Assembly: GCA_016715075.1 (NCBI GenBank)
Contig: JADKBK010000014.1
Location: forward strand, 127,450-191,449
Length of the DNA: 64,000 nt
Direction of reading: 5' to 3'
Origin: Bacteroidales bacterium
GTDB lineage: Bacteria; Bacteroidota; Bacteroidia; Bacteroidales; VadinHA17
The notes beneath the pieces are model-generated. The model saw nothing but the letters and a program-made list of their open reading frames with translations. It made no database searches and had not been told where the DNA came from. Positions 36,459-47,048 of this stretch are shown here, piece by piece. A program made the translations under genes and the position numbers. Position 1 is the first letter of the stretch. The number at the start of each line of letters is the position of its first letter.

Positions 36459-37613
36459 ATGAAAAAAACTCTGCTTATTGTATTTATAATATTGGCAGTA
36501 ATTCTTGCATTGCCTGTAATTAACCTGATCCGATGGAATTTCCAGGATAAAAAGCCGATTGATATCATCATAGTTGACAAGACAGTTCCTACTCTGGAAC
36601 GCGAACACCACAAGTCTTTAAGCTGGTTCCTGCTGAATGACAGATTCGTAAAAAAAGAAAATGGTGACAGTTATTCCTATATTAAGGATTATTACGGATT
36701 CTCACCTAAAAGACCATTAAGGGAAAAGCAGTGGGAGAGAAATGATTACAGGCTCACAGACCTTATAAATCTTGCTGAAAAAAGTGATGCAGTATATTTT
36801 GCTGATACATACGGAGTCTTTTTTAATGACTGGTATGAAGGGATAAACAAAAGCCGTAAATCAAGAAAACTGTATGGTGGTCTTAACAACAATGACTTCC
36901 TTCTTATAAAGGAGATGAAAGACAGGAATAAGCTTATTATTCTGGAATACAATTCATTTGATTATCCTACTGCCCAGTTTGAATCAGTCAGGACACAGGA
37001 AAAACTGGGAATAACCTTTTCAGGATGGACAGGCAGGTATTTCAGTTCTCTGGACTCAACAAGTGAAAATTTCCCTATCTGGATGACCTCGATGTACAGA
37101 AAACAATTCAAGAAACCATGGTCCTTTAAAAAGCCAGGCATTGTCATCCTGAAGGAAAAAGAGATACTTGTTCTTGAGCAGGGAGTTCAGCTGAAGAATG
37201 CTATGCCTCATATAATCACCGAATCATCTACTGGTTCAAAATTTGGGTTGCCTTCATCCGTGGCATTTGACAAGTGGTTCGATATTATTGACCCTCTTGA
37301 CAACAATGTAATTTCTACTTTTGATATTGAAACAACAGCCCTGGGGGATACACTTCTTGCAAATAATGACCTTACAAGGCGGTTTCCGGCAGTGGTTCAG
37401 GATTCCATCTCTCACAGGATCTATTATTTCTCAGGCGATTTTGCCACAAACAATGTGCCCTACTGGACAGCTAAATTTTTTGGAGTCAATAAGCTCAAAG
37501 GTATTCTCTACACTGAGAAACCCGATGACCCAAGAGCGTTTTTCTGGCTCTATTACAGGCCTCTGATGAACAGCATTCTTACTGAATACTGCAATTCAAT
37601 GAAATCAAAATAG
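36459..37613 (+). CDS. Membrane-anchored protein of unknown function
   Basis: A 384-residue protein with one N-terminal hydrophobic helix (residues 4-24), positively charged before and DK-rich after, so an uncleaved anchor with an exported soluble domain is likely. The soluble part has alternating strands and helices: IDIIIVDKTVP, DAVYFADTYGVFFNDW, LIILEYNSFDYPT, GIVILKEKEILVLEQG and HRIYYFSGDFATNNVPYW. The VYFADTYG and SGDFA parts recall a gatase-like or sugar-hydrolase Rossmann fold, but I do not recognise a family. It has its own terminator downstream and is not obviously in an operon. Confidence 0.7.
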   Translation: MKKTLLIVFIILAVILALPVINLIRWNFQDKKPIDIIIVDKTVPTLEREHHKSLSWFLLNDRFVKKENGDSYSYIKDYYGFSPKRPLREKQWERNDYRLTDLINLAEKSDAVYFADTYGVFFNDWYEGINKSRKSRKLYGGLNNNDFLLIKEMKDRNKLIILEYNSFDYPTAQFESVRTQEKLGITFSGWTGRYFSSLDSTSENFPIWMTSMYRKQFKKPWSFKKPGIVILKEKEILVLEQGVQLKNAMPHIITESSTGSKFGLPSSVAFDKWFDIIDPLDNNVISTFDIETTALGDTLLANNDLTRRFPAVVQDSISHRIYYFSGDFATNNVPYWTAKFFGVNKLKGILYTEKPDDPRAFFWLYYRPLMNSILTEYCNSMKSK

Positions 37614-37639
37614 TAATCTGATTATAGTTATAAATAAAA

Positions 37640-37674
37640 GGTACAGGGCGAATCGTTCCTGTACTTTTTTTTTA
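37640..37674 (+). terminator. Intrinsic terminator after the membrane-anchored unknown
   Basis: Perfect 7-bp stem GTACAGG / CCTGTAC (37641-37647 and 37658-37664) with a 10-base loop, followed by nine T. It ends the upstream gene 27 bases after its stop and isolates it from the omega-amidase gene. Confidence 0.9.
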
Positions 37675-37705
37675 ATTCTTCAATCTCTGAAATTAGTGGC
37701 ATCTT

Positions 37706-38476
37706 ATGAAAATTTCACTCGTTCAGCCCGACACCAGCTGGGAAAACAAAACAGAAAACCTGGCAGACCTGGAAAATCTCGTTTCCCCACTTTTTAATAA
37801 AACAGATATTGTTGTTTTGCCTGAAATGTTCAATACCGGTTTCTCAATGGATCCAGAGAGGTTAGGTGAAAAACCAGGCCAGGAGAGCTTTAGATGGATG
37901 AAACGCATTGCTGAGAAAGGAAACTTTGGAATATGCGGGAGTTATATAGTCAATGAAAACAAGCTGTTCTATAACCGTTTTATTTTTGTGTCTCCCGGGA
38001 ATGAAATATGGAAGTACGATAAACGTCACCTTTTCAGGATGGCGGATGAACAGAATTTCTTTACTGCCGGAAAGGAGAGGGTGATATTCAGGTTCAGGGA
38101 TATAAGGATTTGCCCTTTAATATGCTATGATCTGCGCTTCCCTGTTTGGAGCAGGAACAGGAATGATTTTGACCTTCTTATATATTCCGCCAACTGGCCT
38201 GAACGAAGGAGATCCGCATGGAATACTCTTATCAGGGCAAGGGCAATTGAAAACCAGTGTTTTGTTGCAGGTGTGAACCGGGTAGGTACCGACGGGAATG
38301 ACATAAAATATGCCGGAGAATCAATCCTTATCAATTACCTTGGTGATACATTGGCTGATGCAGGTCAGAATCTGTCCGGCGTCGTTACAGCTGAAATTTC
38401 GATAAATGAGCTTTCAGAGTTCAGGACCAAATTCCCATTCATGAATGATGCTGATGATTTTGTGATAAGTATTTGA
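37706..38476 (+). CDS. Nitrilase-superfamily amidohydrolase (omega-amidase type)
   Basis: A cytoplasmic C-N hydrolase, 256 residues. The catalytic triad is visible: Glu in VVLPEMFNTGFS at about residue 41, Lys in WKYDKRHLFRM at about 108, and Cys in CPLICYDLRFPVWSR at about 141. The FNTGFS and DLRFPVW wording matches the YafV/Nit2 omega-amidase branch, which hydrolyses 2-oxoglutaramate or 2-oxosuccinamate. The gene has no partner: a terminator lies upstream and repeats lie downstream. Confidence 0.9.
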   Translation: MKISLVQPDTSWENKTENLADLENLVSPLFNKTDIVVLPEMFNTGFSMDPERLGEKPGQESFRWMKRIAEKGNFGICGSYIVNENKLFYNRFIFVSPGNEIWKYDKRHLFRMADEQNFFTAGKERVIFRFRDIRICPLICYDLRFPVWSRNRNDFDLLIYSANWPERRRSAWNTLIRARAIENQCFVAGVNRVGTDGNDIKYAGESILINYLGDTLADAGQNLSGVVTAEISINELSEFRTKFPFMNDADDFVISI

Positions 38477-38503
38477 ATGTCATGAAAATTTGGTTGTTTA
38501 ACC

Positions 38504-38717
38504 ACGGAGTTTTCACGGAGTTTTCACGGAGTTTTCACGGAGTTTTCACGGAGTTTCACGGAGTAACACTGTCTTATAAATCTCTTCGTCTCTTTGTCTC
38601 TTAGTCTCTTAGTCTCTTTGTCTCCTCGTCCCTTCGTCTCCCATTCTCCCATTCTCCCATTCTCCCCATTCTCCCATTCTCCCATTCTCCCATTCTCCCA
38701 TTCTCCCATTCTCCCCA
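38504..38717. repeat. Three adjacent simple tandem repeats after the omega-amidase gene
   Basis: First, about five copies of the 13-base unit CACGGAGTTTT (about 38503-38565). Then seven copies of a TCTCTTAG / TCTCTTTG / TCCTTCG word (38580-38640). Then about ten copies of the 8-base unit CATTCTCC (38642-38715), ending at the stop of the next gene. All are non-coding. No unique spacers separate the units, so this is not a CRISPR array. Confidence 0.85.
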
Positions 38718-41645
38718 TTACCCTCTCAGCGCATTGAACAGTACAACTGCCGGATGCAATGCAACCCTGCCCGTGCCATCCTTTATATGATGCCTGCAGC
38801 TGGTTCCTGGTGCAGCAACAATTATTTTCTTCTCCAGTTTCCTGATTTCAGGGAAAAGCACAAGTTCGCCAACCTTATTTGCAAGATCATAATGCTCTTT
38901 TTCATAACCGAACGATCCTGCCATTCCACAGCAACCCGAAGGTATCTCAGATGCATTGTAATTGACTGGTATTGAAAGCATCTCAAGTGTGGATGAAGAA
39001 GAGGCTATTGCTTTTTGCTGGCAGTGGGCATGCAGGACTATCTCAGCATTCTCTTCAGTAAACATATTCCTGGCAATCCTGCCGGATCTGAACTCCTTCG
39101 AAATGAATTCCTCAAGAAGGAAACTATTGGCTGCAATCTCTTCAGCCTTCTCCCTCATATCATCACCGGCCAGTTCTGGGTATTCATCCCTGAAACCCAG
39201 AATTGCTGAAGGTTCAATTCCGACAAGAGGAAGTTCACTGTTTACTATTCCTGAAAGAACAGCCACATTTTCTCTGATAACGCGTTGTGCTTTTCTAAGC
39301 ATTCCCTTGGATATAAAAGTCCGGGCACTAACCTTATGGTCAGCCAGAACTATTTTATATCCGAGCGACGTCAGCAGACGCACAGCTGCTATTCCTGTCT
39401 CAGTGTCATTGTAATTGGTAAATTCATCAACAAACAGGCATACTGAGCCCGTCGGACTTTCCGGATTTATCTTCTGAAGGTTCTTTCTCAGCCAGCGCCT
39501 GAGTGATATTGCACTTATTAAGGGTATGGATCTGCCCGAGGCAAACCCGATTGTTTTTTTAAGAGCAGCAGATGTATATCTGTTTGAAAGCATGAAGTTA
39601 TAAAGCGATGGGGCAATTGATCCAATCCTGTTTACAGTTGTTATATAGCCTGTCAGTAAAGTTCTGAGAGGTAATCCATGCCTGTCATGCCAGTGCTGGA
39701 GATATTCAGATTTCAGTTTGGCAATATCAACTCCCGATGGACATTCAGCCTTGCACCCTTTACATCCAAGGCAGAGATCAAGGATTTCATGAATCTCCGT
39801 GTGATTCCATGGATCTCCCTCTCCGTTTAAGAATTCTCTCAGTATATTTGCCCTCGCCCTGGTACTCTTGTCTTCATCTCCTGTAGCCATGAAACTTGGG
39901 CACATTACACCTCCAATTTTGGCTGATTTCCTGCAATCGGCAGATCCGTTGCATCTTTCCGCAGCTCTTATAATACCATCGCTGGACGAAAAGTCAAAGA
40001 TCGTTTTTATCTGGGGCGTAGGCTTTCCCGGAAGGTATCTCAGTGAGCTGTTCATTGCCGGAGTATCTGTAATCTTTCCCGGGTTCAGTATATTATACGG
40101 ATCCCAGGCACTTTTGATCTTTTTAAGCAGGCTGAAATTATGGTCTCCGAGGATAATTGAAATAAATTCTCCCCTCAGTCGGCCGTCGCCGTGTTCCCCG
40201 CTGAGCGAGCCTCTGTATTTTCTGACAAGATGGGCCGTATCCAGACCTATAGATCTGAAAATAAGAACGTCATCAGGATCTTTAAGATTCAGGATTGGCC
40301 GGAGATGAAGTTCTCCTGATCCTATGTGTGCATGAAATACCGCTTCCTTTTTGTAACGGGCAAGCATTTTTTCGATATCATCCATGTAATCAGGCAACTG
40401 CTCTGCGTTTACGGCAGTGTCTTCAATCACTGCTACCGGTTTTGGATCACCTTTCATATTAGTAAGTACTCCGAGCCCAGCTTTTCTAAGTTCCCATACT
40501 CTGGAAATATCTTTTCCCTTTATTACCGGAAATGAGTATCCATAGCCTGCATCTTTCAGTTCACTGATCATTGCTGCGGCTGTACTGTCTATTTCATGCT
40601 CTGTATCCCTTACAAATTCAACTATCAGAATGGCTCCCGGAGCACCATCAAGGAAAAAACGGTTGGATCTCTGACTAAGATTGCCCTCAGTAAGTTCCAG
40701 TATCCTGTTATCCATCATTTCAACTGCTGAAGGATTATACCTGAGAGCAATAAGATTTGCCCGGAAAGCCTCATTTCTCTTGTTCAGGTGAACACAGACG
40801 AGAGCTTTTTCTGGAGGGGGCAATGGTACAAGGTTCAGTTTTATCTCCGTAGTTACAGCAAGTGTTCCTTCAGATCCGGCAAGCAGATTACAGAAATTAA
40901 ACCTGCGTACCGAAGTTCCTTCAAAAATTTCTGTATCAAGAAGCAGATCAAGAGCATAACCGGTATTTCGCCGGTGAATTTCAGGATCGGGGTAGCCATC
41001 CCTGATACTATTCTGATTGACCTTATCCTCAAGTATTTCCTTTATATTTCTGTAAATATCGCCTTCTAGACCTTCCTGTCTGCATTTGTTTTCAAATGTT
41101 TCTTTGTCAACTGGGGCAAAAAGAGCCTCGCTTCCGTCACTGAGTATCGTTTTAAGTTCGAGAGTATGATCACGTGTTGAACCATAGACAAGTGAATGTG
41201 AACCGCACGCATTATTTCCAACCATACCTCCAAGGTTGCATCTGTTGGAGGTTGAAGTTTCCGGACCAAAGAAGAGTCCGTACTCCCTGAGTGACATGTT
41301 CAGTTCATCCAGCACTACTCCCGGCTCGACCCTTACCCATCGGCTTTCACTGTCTATTTCAAGGATCCTGTTCATATATCTCGATACGTCAACAATGATA
41401 CCACTGCTTACCACCTGGCCTGCAAGAGATGTTCCTCCGGCTCTGAGTGTCACACCTGTTTTCTGCTGGGCGGCAATGCAAGGACTTTCCGTATATCAGA
41501 AACGCCCCTGGCCATACTACAGCCAGAGGCTTCTCCTGTATACTGAAGCGTCGGTGGAGTAGGCGGCTATTGTTATGCTGTCGAATCTGAGATCACCTTC
41601 AAGGCTTTCTGAAAGAGTATTAAGGCCGGAAATAAAACTATCCAT
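38718..41645 (-). CDS. FAD-binding / 4Fe-4S oxidoreductase (D-lactate or glycolate dehydrogenase type), N-terminus frameshifted
   Basis: A two-domain respiratory dehydrogenase of about 976 residues. The N-terminal half is an FAD-linked oxidase (GlcD/Dld type) with TLRAGGTSLAGQ and GPETSTSNRCNLGGMVGNNACGS. The C-terminal half is a GlpC-like Fe-S domain with CNGSADCRKS, CLGCKGCKAECPSG and a CCG-type SGCCGMAGSFGYEKEH. The long intact frame covers 38718-41453. Upstream, the first ~40 residues (from the ATG at 41643-41645, MDSFISGLNTLSESLEGD) connect through three single-base losses, at about 41535, 41510 and 41474. Correcting these gives EKPLAVVWPRGVSDIRKVLALAAQQKTGVTLRAGG. The substrate is probably a 2-hydroxy acid, D-lactate being the usual one for this architecture. 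Confidence 0.87.
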
Positions 41646-41771
41646 CTGTCGGAGTTAAATTGGTGCCGCTAATTTAGGAAAATGATTCATTTATGGGTTT
41701 AGAGATTTCTTTTTAAAACAGCTTTAATCTTTAAAAAGTGTTAATAATGACATTAATCATGTATTTCAAAA

Positions 41772-41803
41772 TTGTTTAATCGGACTTTTTTTTCGTACAT
41801 TTA
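41772..41803 (+). promoter_or_regulatory. Candidate promoter of the pta cluster
   Basis: TTG at 41772-41774 and TACATTTA at 41796-41803 (seven of eight to TAnnTTTG) are 21 bases apart, near the Bacteroidota spacing, and 37 bases before the pta ATG. The T-run inside the spacer adds some weight, but the -7 box lacks the final G. Confidence 0.45.
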
Positions 41804-41840
41804 TACTGAAATTTCGAACTTATTAATATATTGATACACA

Positions 41841-42848
41841 ATGGAATTATTAGATCGCATCAAACAAAATGCCAAGAATCACAATAAGCGTATTGTTCTT
41901 CCTGAAGGATATGAAGAAAGGACCATTAAGGCAGCAGACATAGCAATTCAGGAAGGTCTGGCCCGGATAATTTTACTCGGTGACCCTTCAGAGATCAAGC
42001 TGCATGCTGAGAAACTTGGATTGAAGAACATTTCGGGGGCAACAATAGTTGATCCTAAGTCACACTCAAAAAAGGATCATTATATTGATATGATGGTTGA
42101 ACTGAGGAAGAGCAAGGGGATGACAAGGGAAGAAGCAGCCAGACTGATCGAAGAGCCGCTTTATCTTGGGGTTTTGATGATTAAGAACGGTGATGCCGAT
42201 GGTGAAGTATCGGGAGCCGACCACTCAACAGGTGATGTGTTGCGCCCGGCCTTTCATTATGTAAAGACAGCACCCGGAATATCAGTAGTATCAGGTGCAT
42301 TTATTATGATACTTCAGGATAAGAATTTTGGAGAGAACGGGGTAATAATCTTCGCAGATGGTGCAGTACACCCGAACCCTAATGAAAAAGAACTGGCGGA
42401 GATTGCCATTGCCTCTGCGCACACTGCCAGGGCAATATGCGGCTTTGAGCCAAGAATAGCAATGCTTAGTTTTTCGACAAAGGGAAGTGCTAAGAATGAA
42501 ATGGTTGACAAGGTTATCAATGCAACAAGGATTGCAAAGGAAATGGCTCCTGATCTGCAGCTCGACGGCGAGCTTCAGGCCGATGCTGCCCTTATTGAGG
42601 CTATTGGAAAGAGCAAAGCTCCGGGAAGCCCTATTGCAGGAAAGGCTAATGTCCTTATTTTTCCTGACCTCAATGCAGGAAACATCGCGTATAAGCTTGT
42701 TCAGAGACTCGCTCATGCAGAAGCTATCGGACCAGTGCTTCAGGGCATGGCGGCCCCTATAAATGACCTTTCAAGAGGTTGTTCCGTAAGCGATATAGTA
42801 AGTATGATCGCCATTACTGCGAACCAGGCGGCAGGAATCAAAAAATAA
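41841..42848 (+). CDS. pta: Phosphate acetyltransferase
   Basis: Converts acetyl-CoA and phosphate to acetyl phosphate. The 335 residues are the short single-domain form. RIVLPEGYEERTIKAA opens the protein, and GEVSGADHSTGDVLRPAFHYVKTAPG and LSFSTKGSAKNEMVDKV are catalytic-domain signatures. VLIFPDLNAGNIAYKLVQRL and GPVLQGMAAPINDLSRGCSVSDIV close the PTA/PTB fold. It leads a six-gene acyl-phosphate cluster with hbd, ackA, two ptb genes and buk. Acetate kinase lies two genes downstream for ATP formation. Confidence 0.95.
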   Translation: MELLDRIKQNAKNHNKRIVLPEGYEERTIKAADIAIQEGLARIILLGDPSEIKLHAEKLGLKNISGATIVDPKSHSKKDHYIDMMVELRKSKGMTREEAARLIEEPLYLGVLMIKNGDADGEVSGADHSTGDVLRPAFHYVKTAPGISVVSGAFIMILQDKNFGENGVIIFADGAVHPNPNEKELAEIAIASAHTARAICGFEPRIAMLSFSTKGSAKNEMVDKVINATRIAKEMAPDLQLDGELQADAALIEAIGKSKAPGSPIAGKANVLIFPDLNAGNIAYKLVQRLAHAEAIGPVLQGMAAPINDLSRGCSVSDIVSMIAITANQAAGIKK

Positions 42849-42911
42849 GGATTTGAATGATCATTCGTTTCAGATCACCTGGAAGTTTAAATAATTAATG
42901 ATTAAATAGTT

Positions 42912-43881
42912 ATGTCAGAAATAGTTGAAAAGCTTGAAGATTATGGATTGGCGAAGGACACTAAACCAAAAACATTGTTTTCACTTGTAGGAATAGTAGG
43001 AGCAGGTTCAGTAGGGCAGAATATTGCACGAATGGTAAGCTCAAGGGGACTGGATGTAATAATTCTTGACCTGAGTCAGGAAAAGATAGATCAGGCATAC
43101 GAAGAGCTTACAAAAGAGCTGAACCGCATGATCGAACGATGGGGTATGACCAATTCAGAAAAGCTTGGCATTCTCTCAAGGATTAAGGGAACAACTGATT
43201 ACAGCCGCTTCAGCAATTGTGATATCGTGATTGAAGCAGTAAAATCTTCTACAAGGGAGGAGAGTCATGATCTGCGTATGAAGATTCTGAAGAAAATTGA
43301 AGAACATGTTGACAGGAATACAATCATTGCAACTAATTCTTCTACACAGGTAATAACCGAACTTTCAGCAGATCTGATATATAAGGATCGTTGCGTGAGT
43401 TTTCATTTCCTTACTCCGGAAGCAGATGCAAGAGTCGTGGAAATTGTAAAAAGGGCTCTATACTTCACAAACAGCCTATGAGAACACTATAAAATTTGCT
43501 AATCTGATTGGAAAAAAGGTTATCCCTGTGAAGGAATCACCCGGTATTATCAGCACCCGTCTTGTTGTTCCTCTGATCAATGAAGCCTGCGAGATACTGA
43601 TGGAAGGCGTTGGAACAATGGAGGATATTGACCTGACAATGAAAGTCGGATTTGGCCTGCCACTGGGCCCGTTTGAAATGGCCGACAAGATCGGGCTCGA
43701 TAAGATACTCAGATGGTGCGAAAACCTCTATGACGAATTCGGTGATCTGAAGTACAAATCTTCTCCGCTGCTCAAGAAACTTGTAAGAGCCAATCAGTGG
43801 GGCAGACGTACCGGAAGAGGCTTTTATGAGTATAATAAGGACGGAGTTAAAATAAACAGGAATAACTTTTTTGAATATTAA
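42912..43881 (+). CDS. 3-hydroxybutyryl-CoA dehydrogenase, frameshifted
   Basis: NAD-dependent 3-hydroxyacyl-CoA dehydrogenase of butyrate-type metabolism, about 322 residues when repaired. The Rossmann loop GIVGAGSVGQNIARMV is at about residues 27-42, with the catalytic His in VSFHFLTPEADARVVEIV. The first frame ends at TGA 43479-43481. Removing one A from the A5 run at 43448-43452 restores KGLYTSQTAYENTIKFANLIGKK and joins the C-terminal domain (KESPGIISTRLVVPLINEACEIL, DLTMKVGFGLPLGPFEMADKIG, GRRTGRGFYEYN). Both halves are conserved, so an A-run error is likely. It sits 63 bases after pta. Confidence 0.88.
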
Positions 43882-43960
43882 TCAAGGAGATCAATGCGCC
43901 GTAAATAATTAACAGTGAGGCATCTGGATTTCCTGAAATAATTATAAATATAAATCGATA

Positions 43961-45175
43961 ATGAAAGTATTAGTTCTGAACTGCGGAAGCTCTTCAATAA
44001 AATATCAGCTGATTGATATGAAATCAGAAGTTGTTCTCGCAAAAGGTATAGTGGAGAAGATCGGCTTAAAAGGCTCATTTCTGAAAAATGAGAGATTTGA
44101 TGGTAATAAAGTAAAGCTAGATGGTGAGATTCTCGACCATCAGAGCGGCATAGAATATATTCTTGGAATGATGATGAGCAAGGAAAGAGGTGTGATTAAA
44201 AGCCTTGATGAGATTGATGCCGTAGGCCACCGTGTTGTACATGGAGGTGAGACATTCCAGGGCAGCTGTTATCTGGATGATGTTACAATAAAGGGAATTG
44301 AAGATTGTTCTGACCTCGCACCCCTTCACAATCCCGCAAACCTTAAGGGAATATATGCAATGAAGAATCTTCTGCCAAAGGTTCCTCAGGTTGGTGTGTT
44401 TGATACCTCCTTTCACCAGACGATGCCCGATTATTCATTTATGTATGCATTGCCTTATTCACTCTATAAAAAATACGGGATCAGAAGGTATGGCTTTCAT
44501 GGAACAAGCCACAGTTATGTTTCAAAAAGGGCATGCGAGATCCTGAATGTAGATTACAACTCTCTCAGAATTATTACATGTCATCTCGGAAACGGAGCAT
44601 CAATAACTGCAATAAGGCATGGTAAATCAATGGATACTTCAATGGGACTCACTCCCGTAGAAGGACTTATAATGGGAACAAGGTCAGGTGATGTGGATGC
44701 AGGCGTACTTACACTTATAATGGAAAAGGAAGAGATAGACTATTCTTCCCTGAATACCTTGCTTAATAAACACAGCGGTGTATTGGGAATATCAGGGATA
44801 TCTTCCGATATGAGGGAAGTTGAAACAGCTGCAGCTGAGGGGGATGAACGTGCAGCACTGGCTCTTAAAATGTACGATTACAGGATAAAGAAATATATAG
44901 GTGCATACGCTGCCGCAATGGGCGGAGTCGATCTTATAATATTTACCGGAGGAGTTGGCGAAAACAGCTCTGAGACACGGGAAAATATCTGCAAGGACCT
45001 TGATTTCATCGGTATTGAATTTGATAAGCAGAAAAATGACGGTGTACGCGGCAAAGAGATAATTATAAGTAAAAAAGAGTCAAAAGTTACTGTGATGATC
45101 GTACCGACAAATGAAGAACTTGTGATTGCTACTGAGACGCGCGATATTGCTGAACACCGTTCAGTAGAAGGCTAA
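43961..45175 (+). CDS. ackA: Acetate kinase
   Basis: Makes ATP from acetyl phosphate. The 404 residues match the family. The phosphate motif LNCGSSSIKYQLID is at the start, GHRVVHGGE at about residues 89-97, FDTSFHQTMP at about 147-156, the GFHGTSHSYV block at about 178-187, and the MGTRSGDVDAG and FTGGVGENSSETRE motifs follow. It is 79 bases downstream of hbd and 17 bases upstream of the first ptb, in one transcriptional direction. Confidence 0.96.
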   Translation: MKVLVLNCGSSSIKYQLIDMKSEVVLAKGIVEKIGLKGSFLKNERFDGNKVKLDGEILDHQSGIEYILGMMMSKERGVIKSLDEIDAVGHRVVHGGETFQGSCYLDDVTIKGIEDCSDLAPLHNPANLKGIYAMKNLLPKVPQVGVFDTSFHQTMPDYSFMYALPYSLYKKYGIRRYGFHGTSHSYVSKRACEILNVDYNSLRIITCHLGNGASITAIRHGKSMDTSMGLTPVEGLIMGTRSGDVDAGVLTLIMEKEEIDYSSLNTLLNKHSGVLGISGISSDMREVETAAAEGDERAALALKMYDYRIKKYIGAYAAAMGGVDLIIFTGGVGENSSETRENICKDLDFIGIEFDKQKNDGVRGKEIIISKKESKVTVMIVPTNEELVIATETRDIAEHRSVEG

Positions 45176-45192
45176 CTTAATAAATAAATTCA

Positions 45193-46097
45193 ATGGTATT
45201 AAAGAACCTTAATGACCTTAGACGCCTGGTTGAAGGCGGACCGAGAAGGAAACTAGTTCTGGCAGCAGCACAGGATCAGCATTCACTTGGAGCAGTATAT
45301 AAGGCATGGAAAGAGAATATTGTTGAACCAATTCTTGTGGGAAACAGGAGAGTATACAAAATATCTGTGCATCAAATAATTATGATATAACCGGCCTGCA
45401 GATAGTGCACGAACCAAATACGGAAATGTCAGTCGAAATGGCTGTAAGGATGGTGAGTGAAAAGCAGGGTGATGTACTTATGAAAGGAATGGTTGGAACC
45501 TCAACGCTGCTTAAATGTGTCCTGAATAAGGAATGGGGATTGAGAACAGGTAATCTGCTCTCACATTTTGCCCTTTTCGAGGTCGATACATATCATAAAG
45601 TGATTGCTGTAACCGATGTGGCAATGAATATTGCACCCAACCTGAAGGAAAAAATCGCAATTGTAAATAATTCAGTAGCATGCCTGAACAGGCTGGGATA
45701 TAAAATACCGAAAGTTGCTGTTCTGGGTGCGGTTGAAATGGTGAATGAGAACATGGAGGCGACCCTTCATGCCGCACTTCTCTCAAAAATGAATCAGCGC
45801 GATCAGATTAAAAACTGCATAATCGACGGTCCCCTGGCATTTGATAATGCAGTGAGTCTTATCAGCGCTCAGAACAAGGGTATCAAGAGTGAGGTCGCCG
45901 GAGATACTGATCTGCTTCTTATGCCTGACATTGAGGTCGGGAATGTTTTATATAAGTCATTGGTATTCTTTGCAAAAGCTAAAGTTGCTTCAATAATCCT
46001 CGGAGCACAGGTGCCTATCGTACTAACATCCAGGTCTGATTCAGAACAGGCAAAATTTGACAGTATCCTGTTGTCAGCCGCAGCAAGCAGATGGTAA
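45193..46097 (+). CDS. Phosphate butyryltransferase-like protein (first copy), frameshifted
   Basis: PTA/PTB-family phosphotransacylase that makes an acyl phosphate from butyryl- or branched-chain acyl-CoA, 301 residues if repaired. The N-terminal frame (MVLKNLNDLRRLVEGGPRRKLVLAAAQDQHSLGAVY) ends early. Adding one G to the GG pair at 45347-45348 restores GNRESIQNICASNNYDITGLQIVHEPN, leading into the intact remainder with VLMKGMVGTSTLLK and RDQIKNCIIDGPLAFDNAVS. The ending GAQVPIVLTSRSDSEQAKFDSILLS is typical of Ptb. It is followed after 4 bases by a paralogue. Confidence 0.86.
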
Positions 46098-46101
46098 GCT
46101 T

Positions 46102-47004
46102 ATGATTACTTCCCTTGAACAAATGGTTGAAAATGTGATGGCGCTTAAAATTAAGCGCCGTATCGCTGTTGCATGGGCACAGGATTCCAATACCATCGGG
46201 GCCCTTCATAAGGCAGTTACAGGGGGCTTTGCCGAAGCTCTGATGATTGGAAAGCGTGATGAAATCATTAATTTATGCCATAACGCGGGGATAGATGATA
46301 AGTTTTTTACCATTATTCCATCGGAAAATGAAATAAAGGCCTGCAGGGAAGCAGTGATGATGGCAAGGAACGGAGAGGCTGACATTGTAATGAAAGGCCT
46401 TGTGGGCAGTGATATATTTCTCAGGGCGGTGATGGACAAGGAAAACGGTCTGATGCTTCCTGATGCGGTTCTGAGCTACGTAGGTGCTATTCAGATACCA
46501 GCTTATCATAAGCTGCTGTTTATCACCGATCCTGCCGTAATCCCTTTTCCCGATCTGGATCAGAAGATTGCAATGGTAAAATATGCCGTTGAAATGACCT
46601 CAAGGTTTGGAATCAAAAAACCTAAAATTGCCCTCATCGGTGCATCCGAAAAGATGAGCCGCCATTTCTCAAATAATGTCGACTATGCCATAATGTGCAA
46701 GATGGCTGACAGGGATCAGATAAAGAACTGCACACTGGATGGTCCGATTGATCTTTTTCTTGCATGCGATAAGAAAAGTGTTGCAATAAAAGGGGTTGAA
46801 ACAAGTATAAATGGTGATGCGGATGTCCTACTCTTTCCATCTCTCGAAGCCAGCAATCCTTTTTACAAGGGTCTGATGCTATTTGCATCGGGCGAGTTGG
46901 CAGGATTGATCAGAGGCACCCCTAAACCTGTTGTTTTGATGTCCCGCAGCGAAAGTGAAAAATCTAAATATTTCTGTATTGCCCTTTCTTGCCTGATGGC
47001 ATAA
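46102..47004 (+). CDS. ptb: Phosphate butyryltransferase (second copy)
   Basis: An intact 300-residue Ptb. ATG at 46102 gives MITSLEQMVENVMALKIKRRIAVAWAQDSNTIGALHKAV. The frame is open upstream to 46057, but that stretch overlaps the previous gene and is not conserved-looking. It shares the family pattern with its neighbour (VMKGLVGSDIFLRAVMDKENGLMLP, RDQIKNCTLDGPIDLFLACD, TPKPVVLMSRSESEKSKYFCIALS) but is clearly diverged, so the two copies may differ in acyl preference. buk follows after 44 bases. Confidence 0.92.
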   Translation: MITSLEQMVENVMALKIKRRIAVAWAQDSNTIGALHKAVTGGFAEALMIGKRDEIINLCHNAGIDDKFFTIIPSENEIKACREAVMMARNGEADIVMKGLVGSDIFLRAVMDKENGLMLPDAVLSYVGAIQIPAYHKLLFITDPAVIPFPDLDQKIAMVKYAVEMTSRFGIKKPKIALIGASEKMSRHFSNNVDYAIMCKMADRDQIKNCTLDGPIDLFLACDKKSVAIKGVETSINGDADVLLFPSLEASNPFYKGLMLFASGELAGLIRGTPKPVVLMSRSESEKSKYFCIALSCLMA

Positions 47005-47048
47005 TCCTGTAGGGATATTGAAGCTTAACCTGAAATACCAGTTTTTTT

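Noticed and set aside
38504..38717. CRISPR array
   Set aside because: Units are contiguous 8-13 base tandem repeats without unique spacers; no cas genes are near. The same applies to the other repeat blocks.
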